From positions 18,090 through 82,089 of the forward strand of contig CANRJB010000009.1 of the NCBI GenBank assembly GCA_947630845.1: a stretch of 64,000 nucleotides of DNA, given 5' to 3'. Of this stretch, positions 43,918-53,359 are shown piece by piece (within the stretch, counting starts at the first letter, position 1; every line of letters begins with the position of its first letter). The notes under the pieces were generated by a model, which was not told the DNA's origin, did no database searches, and worked only from the letters and a program-made list of their open reading frames with translations. The DNA is from an uncultured Clostridia bacterium. Its GTDB lineage: Bacteria; Bacillota; Clostridia; Oscillospirales; Ruminococcaceae. A program made the translations under genes and the position numbers.

Positions 43918-45972
43918 TTATCCGACCGGCATCGGCGGCGGTGTCAGATCACCCTGCGGCGGTTCCGGTACAGGCGGCTCTGCAACAGGCGGTGCCTCTG
44001 TAGCAGGCGGTACATATGGTTCTGTCGGCTGCGGTTCCGGCTCAGCAGGAGGCTCTGTGGCAGGAGGGTATGTCTGTTCAGGTTCAGGTTCTGTTTCCTG
44101 TTCCGGCTCTGTCGTTTCTTCCTCTCCGAAGGTGGGCAGTTCGCCCCCGGTCCATCCGCCTGTGCTTGCCACATGGCTCTCTGTTCCTACGCTTGCTGTC
44201 AGCCAAACCTCTGAACGCACCGGCACAAGTGTCCCTTCCTTGACACTCTGCGTCAGCACACAGTCCATGACATGACTGTCCGATACATAGCACACCATGC
44301 AGATCAGCCCAGCCGATTCAAGCAGCTCCCTTGCTGCATTCGCATTCATCAGCAGAACACCCGGTACTCGTGTGGTCTGCACGCCCTTGCTGACAGTCAT
44401 ATTGATGATCGTTCCCTGCGGTACTTCCTCCCCTTCGTCAATATCCTGTGAGATGATGACGCCAGCCGGTACATCGGGATCATAGATGGTTTCCGTCTGC
44501 ATGGCATAGAGAAAGAGATCGGAAAGCTGTTCCTTCGCTTCCTCAAAATCCATACCCACATAATTGCCGACAGTGGCAGTCTGATCCGGGTCAAGGTCTG
44601 TCCGTCCGAGCGAGACTGTCAGGTGGATCACCGTATCCCGGTTCAGCTTTGTCTCCGGCTTTGCATCCTGCGAAATGACCGTGCCGGGGGCATCGCCGGG
44701 ACTGATGATCTCCTCATACTCCACTGTAAAGCCCAATGCCTCCAGTTCCGACTTCGCCTCTCCGATCAGCAGATTGCAGACATCCGGAACATAGCTCGTC
44801 CATCCGTCGCTCAGAGAGAGTGTGACCACATCTCCGGCATGCATCAATGTGCCTGCATCGGGCTGCTGCGTAATGACACAGCCCTCCGGGACGATGGGAT
44901 TATCCTCACGGCTCGCAAGGATCACACGCAGCCCCATCTCCTCAAGCTGCTGCATGGCATCCTCCTGTGTTTGGCTCAGCAGCTCCGGCATCCGCAGTTC
45001 CCCTTCAGACAGGGCATAGCTGACATCCGCTACTTTCGTCACAGCCACCGGAATGGCTGCCTGCTTCTCCTCCCGAACCCGTACATGCCACAGCACCAGA
45101 GGTACAGCAATACACAGCACACAAAACACAGCAGTTATGATCGGCATAAGCATCTTAGGTGCATGCCTTTCGGGCGGTGTCCCTGCTTTGGTACGGGCAG
45201 CAGGCTTAACGGCATGGAGCTGCTCCCACAGTGCAGCGATCGTCATCTCAGGGTCATACATGCCGTTATAGAGCGCATTCCTGATCACTGCCGGCAATGA
45301 TGCTGCCGTCAGACTCCGGTAAACGGTTTCCCCCGTCATCATCTGCCAGAGCAGGAAACTGATTGCCCGGACATCTGTTCCGGCATCTGCTGTCCCCTCA
45401 TTACTGTTCCAGTCCCACAGCTCACATCCTGTTTCCGAAAACCGGATGGAGGATGCCGTGATCGCACCATGATACAGCCCTTCATCATGCAGTCCGGCAA
45501 GCGTATCCATCACAGGTGCCAGCATGCTGACTGCCTTGTCCGGCGCAATGATATGCTCTGCCATCTCCTGACGCAGAGATCGTGTCTCATGGTAAACTGC
45601 CGCATACCAGATCGTTCCTCTGTCTTCAAACAGTGCGGTCAGCTCCGGCAATGCGCCGTCCTCCTCTCCGGACATACGGTCGATCCTTCTGTATGCTGTA
45701 TTTTTGATCAGCTCCCACTGCATCCCGGCATCTTCCTGATAGGGGACAAAATACCCCGTCTCATCAGGCATACACCATTGCAGCGGCAGCAGCTCACAGA
45801 GACAGATCTCTTCCCCCGTTTCGATATCCTGTGCAAGGTAATACAATTCTCTTCCGCTGACATGCAATGCATGCCGGATGCAAAACCGCCCGGCAACATA
45901 AGTCCCCTCCGGCAAGGTCACTCTCCGGACTGCCGGGGGAAAATACTGTATCTGCTCACTGTACCAGCTCAT
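43918..45972 (-). CDS. Membrane pseudokinase with extracellular PASTA repeats
   Basis: Predicted 684 residues, layout of a PknB/PrkC-type receptor kinase: cytoplasmic kinase-like domain (about 25-250), one transmembrane segment (about 271-293), about four PASTA repeats (about 315-600; e.g. VPDVCNLLIGEAKSELEALG) and a Pro/Glu/Thr-rich C-terminal tail. The catalytic motifs are lost: the beta-3 lysine position reads ICLCELLP, HRD is replaced by YHGAITASS, and DFG by WDWNSN. PASTA domains bind peptidoglycan fragments or lipid II. It overlaps the next pseudokinase by ATGA. A non-catalytic cell-wall sensor is the inferred role. Confidence 0.85.
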   Translation of the reverse strand: MSWYSEQIQYFPPAVRRVTLPEGTYVAGRFCIRHALHVSGRELYYLAQDIETGEEICLCELLPLQWCMPDETGYFVPYQEDAGMQWELIKNTAYRRIDRMSGEEDGALPELTALFEDRGTIWYAAVYHETRSLRQEMAEHIIAPDKAVSMLAPVMDTLAGLHDEGLYHGAITASSIRFSETGCELWDWNSNEGTADAGTDVRAISFLLWQMMTGETVYRSLTAASLPAVIRNALYNGMYDPEMTIAALWEQLHAVKPAARTKAGTPPERHAPKMLMPIITAVFCVLCIAVPLVLWHVRVREEKQAAIPVAVTKVADVSYALSEGELRMPELLSQTQEDAMQQLEEMGLRVILASREDNPIVPEGCVITQQPDAGTLMHAGDVVTLSLSDGWTSYVPDVCNLLIGEAKSELEALGFTVEYEEIISPGDAPGTVISQDAKPETKLNRDTVIHLTVSLGRTDLDPDQTATVGNYVGMDFEEAKEQLSDLFLYAMQTETIYDPDVPAGVIISQDIDEGEEVPQGTIINMTVSKGVQTTRVPGVLLMNANAARELLESAGLICMVCYVSDSHVMDCVLTQSVKEGTLVPVRSEVWLTASVGTESHVASTGGWTGGELPTFGEEETTEPEQETEPEPEQTYPPATEPPAEPEPQPTEPYVPPATEAPPVAEPPVPEPPQGDLTPPPMPVG

Positions 45973-47636
45973 GGCTGCACCTCCGTTTCCGTAGGTATGG
46001 TTTCCTCTGCCTGTGTCCCAAGAAGTACAGAAAGCTCTTGATGGGCAGCGACTGCACTCGCAAATGCAGTCTCATGCAAAGGAAGAACGCCATAATGCTC
46101 CACAAACAATACCTGCTGTGCTTCTTCTGACATCAGGTATTGCAGCCAGAGCATGGCAATATGCCGGGTGTTGGCATCACTTTCCGCATTGACAGAGCAG
46201 TACATCTCATATTGCAGCGGAAATCCGTCTGCTGCTGCGATCGGGAGCATGTGGACAGCACCGGAGCTGATGCCGCTGTGTTCTGCAAGCACCATACAGG
46301 TGCTGCTTGCAAGTACAGTGTCCTTGCCATTCTCCAGAAATTCTGCAAAGCAGTCTGTCGGTTTCTGTGTGGTGTTCTGGTTGGCAAGATAATCCGCTAC
46401 CGTCACATCATACAGCGTTCCGTCCGGCAGATCAGCAAAGGAGATGCTCTGCTGCCCCTTCATATCCGTCCAGTGATCATTATAAAACAAAACGGGAATA
46501 CTGCACCCGAGCGGCAATGACATGTCAAAGCGGTTCAGGTCAGTCAGGTAGACATCCGGCAGTGCAGCAGTCAGTGTTCCGAGGTCTGCCGCTCTCTGCA
46601 TCACGGATTCATCCTGTGTATCCATAAATACTGCCGGCTGCGGGTCGGTATCCCCGATATGGGCAACCGCATCCGTGAAGGAGTCATCCGCATAGATCAC
46701 TACATTCACACCACAGCCCGGATTCTGCCGCTCAAAACCATCCGCAAGCCGCTTATACATGGCGCAGGTACTCTCCTCATCTGCCCCCTCTGCAAGCGGC
46801 AGCCATACGCTGATGACTTCCGGTGTGATCCTTCCCGAAGACAAGCCCTCCGACAGCGGCACACTCTTTTCCGGTATCTGCTGCATGAGAATGATGCCCA
46901 CAGCCAATGACAGAAGACATAGCAGCAGACACAGGATACCTCTGCGCTTTCTGGGATTTACAGGCTTTTTCCCAGCCATTGCTGCCTTCAGCGCATCGGC
47001 ATCGGCATAGCTCCGGTGCAGCACCTGTTCCGGAAAGGCGGCATCTTCATCCTCTGTCTCCGGGAGCAGTGCTGACAGAAAAGAGACCAGTCCCCTCAGA
47101 TCTTCCGCAGCAGAGCCGTCTGTATGTATATGGCGGCTGTCAAGCGTGAGACTGCCGTCCTCTGAGATCCACAGATGCTCCCTGCTGATCGCTCCATAGT
47201 AAAGCTCAGCCCTGTGCAGGGCTGCATAGCTCTCACAGAGCATCATCCCAAGACTGCGGACATAAGTCGGCGTGAGATCTGCCTGATGGAGATGCTGTCC
47301 CTCCGGAAGGGGGGATACGGCATAACAGGTATTATTTTCACGGAACACCTCCGTCACAGGCACAAAATGCGGCAATCCCTTCTGCAAAGTCTGAACGATC
47401 CGCAGAAATGTTTTTTCCTCTGCATCCTTTTGCTGTCCGGACTGCAATTCCGTGCCTTCCCTGACGGCATCTGCCGGAACGTATTCCCACAGGGCAGCAT
47501 GACTGCCGTCTGTCTCTGCCTCATAGGTGATACTATGGGCAGCCATGCCGATGACACGCAAAAGACGAAAGGTATCATGCAGCACTGTGCCCGGCGGCAG
47601 AATGATATTGCTGCCTTGTTCCAAAGTGAGCGACAT
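45969..47636 (-). CDS. Membrane pseudokinase fused to a solute-binding-protein-like domain
   Basis: Predicted 555 residues. Residues about 15-215 are a kinase-like domain lacking catalytic residues (AALWEYVP at the lysine strand, YYGAISREH for HRD, TLDSRH for DFG). A transmembrane segment follows (about 233-252), then an extracytoplasmic region (about 270-540) resembling family-1 ABC solute-binding proteins (YKRLADGFERQNPGCGVNVVIY, LDLNRFD-like and MLWLQYLMSEEAQQVLF blocks). AAGGAG precedes the ATG. Its 3' end overlaps the PASTA pseudokinase, so the two are probably made together. Ligand unknown. Confidence 0.78.
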   Translation of the reverse strand: MSLTLEQGSNIILPPGTVLHDTFRLLRVIGMAAHSITYEAETDGSHAALWEYVPADAVREGTELQSGQQKDAEEKTFLRIVQTLQKGLPHFVPVTEVFRENNTCYAVSPLPEGQHLHQADLTPTYVRSLGMMLCESYAALHRAELYYGAISREHLWISEDGSLTLDSRHIHTDGSAAEDLRGLVSFLSALLPETEDEDAAFPEQVLHRSYADADALKAAMAGKKPVNPRKRRGILCLLLCLLSLAVGIILMQQIPEKSVPLSEGLSSGRITPEVISVWLPLAEGADEESTCAMYKRLADGFERQNPGCGVNVVIYADDSFTDAVAHIGDTDPQPAVFMDTQDESVMQRAADLGTLTAALPDVYLTDLNRFDMSLPLGCSIPVLFYNDHWTDMKGQQSISFADLPDGTLYDVTVADYLANQNTTQKPTDCFAEFLENGKDTVLASSTCMVLAEHSGISSGAVHMLPIAAADGFPLQYEMYCSVNAESDANTRHIAMLWLQYLMSEEAQQVLFVEHYGVLPLHETAFASAVAAHQELSVLLGTQAEETIPTETEVQP

Positions 47637-47700
47637 ATTATAACTCCTTATGAGATCCTGTACCTATCTTTTATGACAGTAAATTCTGTAGCAAGTGGTT

Positions 47701-48702
47701 TCACGATTTTTCACTCTGTTCCTGCTGCTTGCCGCATTTGTAACAAAATTTCGCATCATCATTCACGAGCAGCTCACCACAGAACTTACAGTAGTGGCGT
47801 GTGACAGGCGGTACACCCTCCTGCTGCGGTACAGATGCTGCCGGAGTCTCTGATGCTGCCGGAGCAGGGGCGGAAGGTGTGGCTTCGGACGCAGGCACTG
47901 TGCCTTTCTTCTTCATCAGCATGCCGACAGCAACCAGTACAATGGATGCCGCCATACCGATGATGCCATGAAGAAGCCATGTGCCGTTGAGCTGTCTGAC
48001 AGCATCGCCGTATAACGTATCATCGAGCAGCATGCTGCCGAACAGACTCAGCAGGATGAGCAGGATGCAGGGGATCATTGCAGCAATGCCGAATGCACGC
48101 ACTGCATTTCCCACCGTCTTTCCGCTTCGTACATAGACCACGATCATCCAGATCAGTACTGCTATCAGCAGGATGCCCGGGATCAGAGTCAGCCATCCGG
48201 CTGCTGCCGCCTTCATCAGAAACGCAGAAAGTCCGGTGCTGTACTTGTCATTCAGATGAACGATCTCACTGCCGATGTTCTCCCGGAGCAGGCTTTCTTC
48301 CTCCGCTGTGAACTGGAATTTCGTCTCACGGTACAGCACAGACAGATTACCTTTCACCGCAGCAACGCACTCATCCGCCGTGATCTCCGGAAACTCCGTG
48401 ATCTCTCCTCTGAGCCACTGGTTATAGTCATAGACCTTGTCGGCAAATATGTAACAGAACGTCCCGTCGTCGAGGACATCCTCCACCTGTTCCTCAGTCA
48501 GCGATGCGTTCGGCAGACAGGTTTTCAGAAACGTCTTTGCCTTCGTGGACTCATCAAGATGCAGGACACTTGCTGCTTTCGGAAGTTCTGTTTTTGCAAT
48601 ATGTGCATGGAGTACCATGCAGTACAGAACACAGGCTGTAAGCACCACAGTCAACAGGATGCACACGACTCCCATGCCTGATTTGCGGCTGTTTTCCTTC
48701 AT
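47701..48702 (-). CDS. Multipass membrane protein with C-terminal zinc ribbon
   Basis: Predicted 333 residues: N-terminal transmembrane segment (about 10-31), an extracytoplasmic region of about 130 residues, then three hydrophobic segments (about 170-260), a Pro/Ala-rich linker and a zinc ribbon (CKFCGELL and FCYKCGKQ, about 305-325). Not recognised beyond the zinc-ribbon type. It lies 18 bases after tex and 64 bases before the first pseudokinase. Confidence 0.7.
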   Translation of the reverse strand: MKENSRKSGMGVVCILLTVVLTACVLYCMVLHAHIAKTELPKAASVLHLDESTKAKTFLKTCLPNASLTEEQVEDVLDDGTFCYIFADKVYDYNQWLRGEITEFPEITADECVAAVKGNLSVLYRETKFQFTAEEESLLRENIGSEIVHLNDKYSTGLSAFLMKAAAAGWLTLIPGILLIAVLIWMIVVYVRSGKTVGNAVRAFGIAAMIPCILLILLSLFGSMLLDDTLYGDAVRQLNGTWLLHGIIGMAASIVLVAVGMLMKKKGTVPASEATPSAPAPAASETPAASVPQQEGVPPVTRHYCKFCGELLVNDDAKFCYKCGKQQEQSEKS

Positions 48703-48720
48703 AATACCACTCCTTTTTGG

Positions 48721-50898
48721 TTATGCTCTGCCCTTTTGTGTTTTTTTCTTATCCCCCAGCATGGAAAGCGAGATCCGTCCCCTTTTCACGTCCACATCAA
48801 GCACTGTCACCTCGACCACATCGCCGACCTTGACCGCTTCAAGCGGATGTTTGATGTATCTGTCACAGATGCGTGAAATATGTACCAGTCCGTCCTCATG
48901 CACGCCGATGTCCACAAAACATCCGAAATCCACGATATTCCGTACTGTCCCCATCATCTTCATCCCCGGTTTCAGGTCACTCAGCTCCATGACATTGCCG
49001 CTGCGCAGCAGGGGCGGCGGCAGCAGGTCACGGGGATCACGTCCCGGCTTCTGCAATTCCGACACCATGTCATCGAGCGTGTATGCACCAATGTGCAGCT
49101 CCTGTTCCAGTGTGGATCTTCCGGCTTTCCTTACGTTTTCTGCCAGTCCCTCCAGTTTTCCGCCTGCGGCATCCTGCAAGGAATAGCCAAACCGCTTCAG
49201 CAGCATCTCTGCCGCCGGGTAACTCTCCGGATGCACTGCCGTATTGTCAAGCGGCTGCTCACCTCCCGGAATGCGCAGAAAACCGGCACACTGCTCAAAT
49301 GCCTTCGGTCCGAGCTTGGGAACTTTGAGAAGCTGACGGCGGCTGTGGAACACGCCGTTTTCCTCCCGGTACTTCACAATATTCTTTGCAACTGCACTGC
49401 TGATGCCGGCAATGTGGGAAAGCAGCGGTGCTGATGCCGTGTTGACATCCACTCCCACAGCATTCACGCATTCCTCCACTACTCCATCCAGTGCGGTCTG
49501 CAATTCATTTTTGGGCATGTCATGCTGATACTGCCCGACACCGATCGCCTTCGGGTCGATCTTTACCAGCTCCGCCAGCGGATCCTGAAGTCGTCTTGCG
49601 ATGGAGACAGCACTCCGCAGTGCAACATCGTATTCCGGAAATTCCTCTGCCGCAAGCTCTGATGCGGAATACACCGATGCCCCTGCCTCCGACACGACCA
49701 TGTACGATACCTGATGCGGCAGTGTGGGCAGCAGGTCGGCAATGAAACTCTCCGACTCCCTCGATGCTGTGCCGTTGCCGATGGAGACGGCAGTGATGCC
49801 GTATCTCTGCACCAAAGAAGTGACTTTTTTTCCGGCTTCTTCTGTCTTGTTGTGGGGCGGCGTGGGATAGATGACACCTGTGTCAAGTACCTTTCCCGTT
49901 CCGTCTACGACTGCAAGCTTGCAGCCTGTCCGGTATGCAGGGTCAAGACCGAGCGTCACCGTATTTTTCAGTGGCGGCTGCATGAGAAGCTGTTTCAGAT
50001 TCGCTGCAAAAACCCGTATTGCCTTCGTGCAGGCATCCTCATACAGGGCAGCCCTCACCTCACGGATGACGGATGGTACGATCAGCCGCTTCAATGCATC
50101 CAGTGCTGCCGTTTTCACCAGAACGCCGGATGCTGTCTCATTTTTCACATAGGGCTTTGTGCAGATGCGCTCTGCAAGCCCCTCCCCGACAGTGATGCTG
50201 ACTTTCAGAAATTCCTCTTTTTCACCCCGGTGAATGGCTAAGATCTGATGACCCTGCAAACGCTGCACAAGGCTCTCAAATTCGTAATAATTCCGGTAGA
50301 CGCTCTCTTTTTCTTCCTCCACCGCAGCGCAGGTCAGTGTCCCGAACCTCTGATACAGGTCACGCAGCTCTGCACGCACTTTCGCATCGTCCGCTATCTC
50401 CTCTGCGAGAATGTCCATTGCGCCCTGTAGAGCTGCCTGTGCATCCGGGATCTCGTTTTCTTCCGACACATAGGGCAATGCCGCTTCCTCCGGCACAATG
50501 TCCTCCCTCTGCTCCATAAGCAGCTCCGCAAGCGGGGCAAGTCCCTTTTCCCTTGCAGTAGACCCACGGGTGCGACGCTTTTCCTTATACGGACGGTAGA
50601 TGTCCTCCACCTCCACAAGCGTCACAGCGGCATCGAGTGCCTGTACGATCTCATCAGTGAGTGCGCCCTTTCCTTCGATGGCAGAACGCACCTGTTCTTT
50701 CCGTTCCTCCAAATTCCGCAGTGCCTGCAAGCGCAGTGCCATGCGGCGGATGGTCTGGTCATCGAGTGCGCCGTGCATCTCCTTGCGGTAGCGTGCAATG
50801 AAGGGTACAGTCTTGCCGTCATCGAGCAGATCGACGACATTCTGTGCCTGTTCCGTGCGGACAGAAAATTCCTCTGTCAGTATTTTGATAATATCCAT
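48721..50898 (-). CDS. tex: Tex-family RNA-binding protein
   Basis: Predicted 725-residue transcription accessory factor. The order is typical: N-terminal helical domain with VPFIARYRKE, a YqgF/RNase H-like domain (TLGLDPAYRTGCKLAVVD, IGNGTASRESE), helix-hairpin-helix segments (HIAGISSAVAKNIVKYREENG), and a C-terminal S1 domain (GTVRNIVDFGCFVDIGVHEDGLVH, about 645-715). Downstream of recQ by 15 bases. Confidence 0.96.
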   Translation of the reverse strand: MDIIKILTEEFSVRTEQAQNVVDLLDDGKTVPFIARYRKEMHGALDDQTIRRMALRLQALRNLEERKEQVRSAIEGKGALTDEIVQALDAAVTLVEVEDIYRPYKEKRRTRGSTAREKGLAPLAELLMEQREDIVPEEAALPYVSEENEIPDAQAALQGAMDILAEEIADDAKVRAELRDLYQRFGTLTCAAVEEEKESVYRNYYEFESLVQRLQGHQILAIHRGEKEEFLKVSITVGEGLAERICTKPYVKNETASGVLVKTAALDALKRLIVPSVIREVRAALYEDACTKAIRVFAANLKQLLMQPPLKNTVTLGLDPAYRTGCKLAVVDGTGKVLDTGVIYPTPPHNKTEEAGKKVTSLVQRYGITAVSIGNGTASRESESFIADLLPTLPHQVSYMVVSEAGASVYSASELAAEEFPEYDVALRSAVSIARRLQDPLAELVKIDPKAIGVGQYQHDMPKNELQTALDGVVEECVNAVGVDVNTASAPLLSHIAGISSAVAKNIVKYREENGVFHSRRQLLKVPKLGPKAFEQCAGFLRIPGGEQPLDNTAVHPESYPAAEMLLKRFGYSLQDAAGGKLEGLAENVRKAGRSTLEQELHIGAYTLDDMVSELQKPGRDPRDLLPPPLLRSGNVMELSDLKPGMKMMGTVRNIVDFGCFVDIGVHEDGLVHISRICDRYIKHPLEAVKVGDVVEVTVLDVDVKRGRISLSMLGDKKKTQKGRA

Positions 50899-50913
50899 AG
50901 GTACTCCTTGTTC

Positions 50914-52749
50914 TTATGCCTGTTTATTGTTCAGATACTCCCGGATCACGCTCATGAACCGGGAACCGTATTTTTCGAGCTTGACCTGTCCCACTCCCGA
51001 CACGGACAGGAATGCCATATCCGAGACTGGCTGCTTGCGGCACATATCCTGCAATGTATGATCGGTAAAAATGATGTATGCCGGAACTCTTTCCCGTTCG
51101 GCGATCTGCCTGCGCATGTCTTTCAACAGGGCAAACAGTGACTGGTCGATATCTGCCGGCACAGCACTCTGTCTGTGTTCCGGACGGGGTTCTGCGCTCT
51201 TTTCTGTGTTCATGAAAAGTGCAGGGCGGTCTTTCAGGAACATTGCCGATTTTCGGTTCAGCATCAGGACATGGTATTCACCGCCCTGCGTGAGATAGTC
51301 CTCCGACAGCAGAAAGCGGATGATCTCCTGACACTGCCTTTCTGTCATATCCTTCATGATGCCGAAGGTTGACAGGGTATCCGGAAAATGAAATTTCTCT
51401 GTGCGCTCCGTCTCTTTGCCACGGAGAATATCGCTCACGACCCTGATGCCAAAGTGCAGATCTCTCTGATGCAGACGATAGATGCAGGAAAGGATCTTCA
51501 ATGCTTCCGTGGAGATATCCTTCTGCTCGTAATTGGTCTTGCAGCAGCTGCAATTTCCACAGTAATCCGGAGATTTTTCTCCGAAATATTGCAGCATGTA
51601 ATGCCGCAGGCAGCTTCTCCGGGTGCTGTAGAAGGTCATACGTTTCAGACGCTCTTCATCCTGCTGCCGGATGCGTTCCCGATCAGCTTCGCTGAGCTGG
51701 TCATTGGCATTGTCTTTTGAGATCATGAACTGGTTGAGCTGCACATCCGCACCATTATAGAGCAAAATGCAGTCCGCCTTGCTGCCGTCACGTCCGGCTC
51801 TGCCTGCCTCCTGATAATAGCTCTCCAAATTCTTCGGCATGTTATAGTGTACGACAAATCCCACATTGGATTTGTCGATTCCCATCCCGAAGGCATTGGT
51901 CGCCACCATGACAAGCACACGGTCATAGAGAAAAGCATCCTGATTTGCCTGCCGCTCCTCACCGGACAGCCCTGCATGATACCGCACAGCATCAATGCCA
52001 TGTTCATGCAGATCATTCGTCACATTCTCCACCAGTTTCCGGGAGATACAGTAGACGATTCCCGACTCTCCTTCATGGGAACGGATGATGTCCACCAATG
52101 CACGGAACTTGTCCCGTGGCTGCATCACCCCAAAATACAGATTCTCCCGGTCAAAGCCGGTCGTGAGCATGAATGGTGTTTGCAGCTGAAGGATACGGAC
52201 GATGTCGTCGGCGACTTCCTTTGTGGCAGTCGCTGTGAAAGCCCCGATGATGGGACGCTGCGGAAGTTGTTCCAGAAACTGCATGATCTTCAGGTAGCTC
52301 GGACGGAAATCCTGCCCCCACTGCGACACACAGTGGGCTTCATCCACTGCCACGAATGAGACACCGATCTCCCGTGAAATACGGTAAAAGCTCTGTGTTT
52401 CAAGCCGTTCTGGAGCAGCATAGAGGATCTTCACGCTGCCTCTGTAAAGTGCAGACAGAGTTTCCCTGCGTTCCTCTTCACTCATGATGCTGTTGAGACA
52501 GGCAGCAGCGATGCCATTCTGCCGGAGTGCTTCGACCTGATCTTTCATCAGGGAGATGAGCGGAGAAATGACGATCGTGATCCCCGGCAGCAGCAGTGCC
52601 GGTATCTGGTAGCAGATGGACTTTCCTGCGCCGGTCGGCATGATGCCGATGACATCCTGACCGGCAAGGATATGGGAGATCATCTCCTCCTGCCCTTTCC
52701 GGAAATGGTCATAGCCGAAGTAACGCTGTAAAACTTCCTGCGGTGTCAT
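50914..52749 (-). CDS. recQ: ATP-dependent DNA helicase RecQ
   Basis: 3'-5' helicase for recombination and fork repair. Predicted 611 residues: FRKGQEEMI (Q-motif region), Walker A MPTGAGKSICYQ (about 36-47), VAVDEAHCVSQWGQDFRPSY (DEAH), SGIVYCISRK, HAGLSGEERQANQ, GMGIDKSNVGFVVHYN and YQEAGRAGRDG, then the zinc-binding CxxCxxC region and a C-terminal HRDC domain. Overlaps the upstream MGMT gene by ATGA. Confidence 0.97.
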   Translation of the reverse strand: MTPQEVLQRYFGYDHFRKGQEEMISHILAGQDVIGIMPTGAGKSICYQIPALLLPGITIVISPLISLMKDQVEALRQNGIAAACLNSIMSEEERRETLSALYRGSVKILYAAPERLETQSFYRISREIGVSFVAVDEAHCVSQWGQDFRPSYLKIMQFLEQLPQRPIIGAFTATATKEVADDIVRILQLQTPFMLTTGFDRENLYFGVMQPRDKFRALVDIIRSHEGESGIVYCISRKLVENVTNDLHEHGIDAVRYHAGLSGEERQANQDAFLYDRVLVMVATNAFGMGIDKSNVGFVVHYNMPKNLESYYQEAGRAGRDGSKADCILLYNGADVQLNQFMISKDNANDQLSEADRERIRQQDEERLKRMTFYSTRRSCLRHYMLQYFGEKSPDYCGNCSCCKTNYEQKDISTEALKILSCIYRLHQRDLHFGIRVVSDILRGKETERTEKFHFPDTLSTFGIMKDMTERQCQEIIRFLLSEDYLTQGGEYHVLMLNRKSAMFLKDRPALFMNTEKSAEPRPEHRQSAVPADIDQSLFALLKDMRRQIAERERVPAYIIFTDHTLQDMCRKQPVSDMAFLSVSGVGQVKLEKYGSRFMSVIREYLNNKQA

Positions 52750-53072
52750 GGTGTTTCACCCTCATCGAGTCCGTTCCAGAGACAGCGTTCGAGATCAACT
52801 TTGCCGTCCTCATGGAAAATGACACCCTCCTGCTCCAGAAGTCCTCGCTGTGCATGTTCCCCTCCAAAGGCAAATGCCGGTGCAAGCCCTCCGGAGCGAT
52901 TCACAACACGGTGACAGGGAATGATGCCGGGTTCGGGATTGCTGTGCAGGGCATAACCGACGGCCCTTGCCCAACGGGGATTCCCGGCAAGTTGGGCGAC
53001 CATGCCATAGGTTGCGACTTTCCCTGACGGGATGCGCCGGACGATCTCATAGATGCGCTCAAATACGGTCAT
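52746..53072 (-). CDS. MGMT-type alkylguanine-DNA methyltransferase, short form
   Basis: Predicted 108 residues comprising only the C-terminal DNA-binding/active-site domain of O6-methylguanine-DNA methyltransferase. RIPSGKVATYGMVAQLAG, the helix residues and the acceptor site IIPCHRVVNR (Cys53) are present, so it may be catalytic; short forms of this type are also annotated as MGMT-like. The ATG at 53072 follows GGAGAGGG. First gene of the seven-gene operon with recQ and tex. Confidence 0.88.
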   Translation of the reverse strand: MTVFERIYEIVRRIPSGKVATYGMVAQLAGNPRWARAVGYALHSNPEPGIIPCHRVVNRSGGLAPAFAFGGEHAQRGLLEQEGVIFHEDGKVDLERCLWNGLDEGETP

Positions 53073-53113
53073 GTGTCCCTCTCCTCTCCGTGTCTGAATG
53101 CTCATACTTATTC

Positions 53114-53142
53114 ATTATATCACGAAATCGAAAAAATTGCAA
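53114..53142 (-). promoter_or_regulatory. Promoter of the MGMT-recQ-tex operon
   Basis: Minus strand TTGCAA (53137-53142), 17-base spacer, TATAAT (53114-53119). The rest of the gap to 53273 is AT-rich with nothing else recognised. Confidence 0.8.
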
Positions 53143-53272
53143 GTCTTTGTGAAAAGTTATTGAAAGGAAAATCAATCGCATGACAATATCAGGCAGCAGG
53201 TTTCCATCATGCATCAAAAATTTCAACATCCTTGTGCAATTTTACTGATTCGGGAATATTTTCAAAAAACAC

Positions 53273-53301
53273 TTGACAAAATGGTCAACATGTGTTATAA
53301 T
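53273..53301 (+). promoter_or_regulatory. Promoter of the sulfhydrylase gene
   Basis: Perfect TTGACA (53273-53278), 17-base spacer, perfect TATAAT (53296-53301). Confidence 0.88.
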
Positions 53302-53309
53302 AAAAAGCA

Positions 53310-53322
53310 TACCAAACAGGTA
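53310..53322 (+). promoter_or_regulatory. Candidate operator at the sulfhydrylase transcript start
   Basis: TACC-AAACA-GGTA inverted repeat directly after the predicted start site, where a bound repressor would block the promoter. Rrf2/CymR-type regulators control such sulfur genes in Firmicutes, but assignment here is a guess. Confidence 0.35.
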
Positions 53323-53359
53323 GGTAAAATCTGAATTACGTTTTATGGAGGTATTCATC

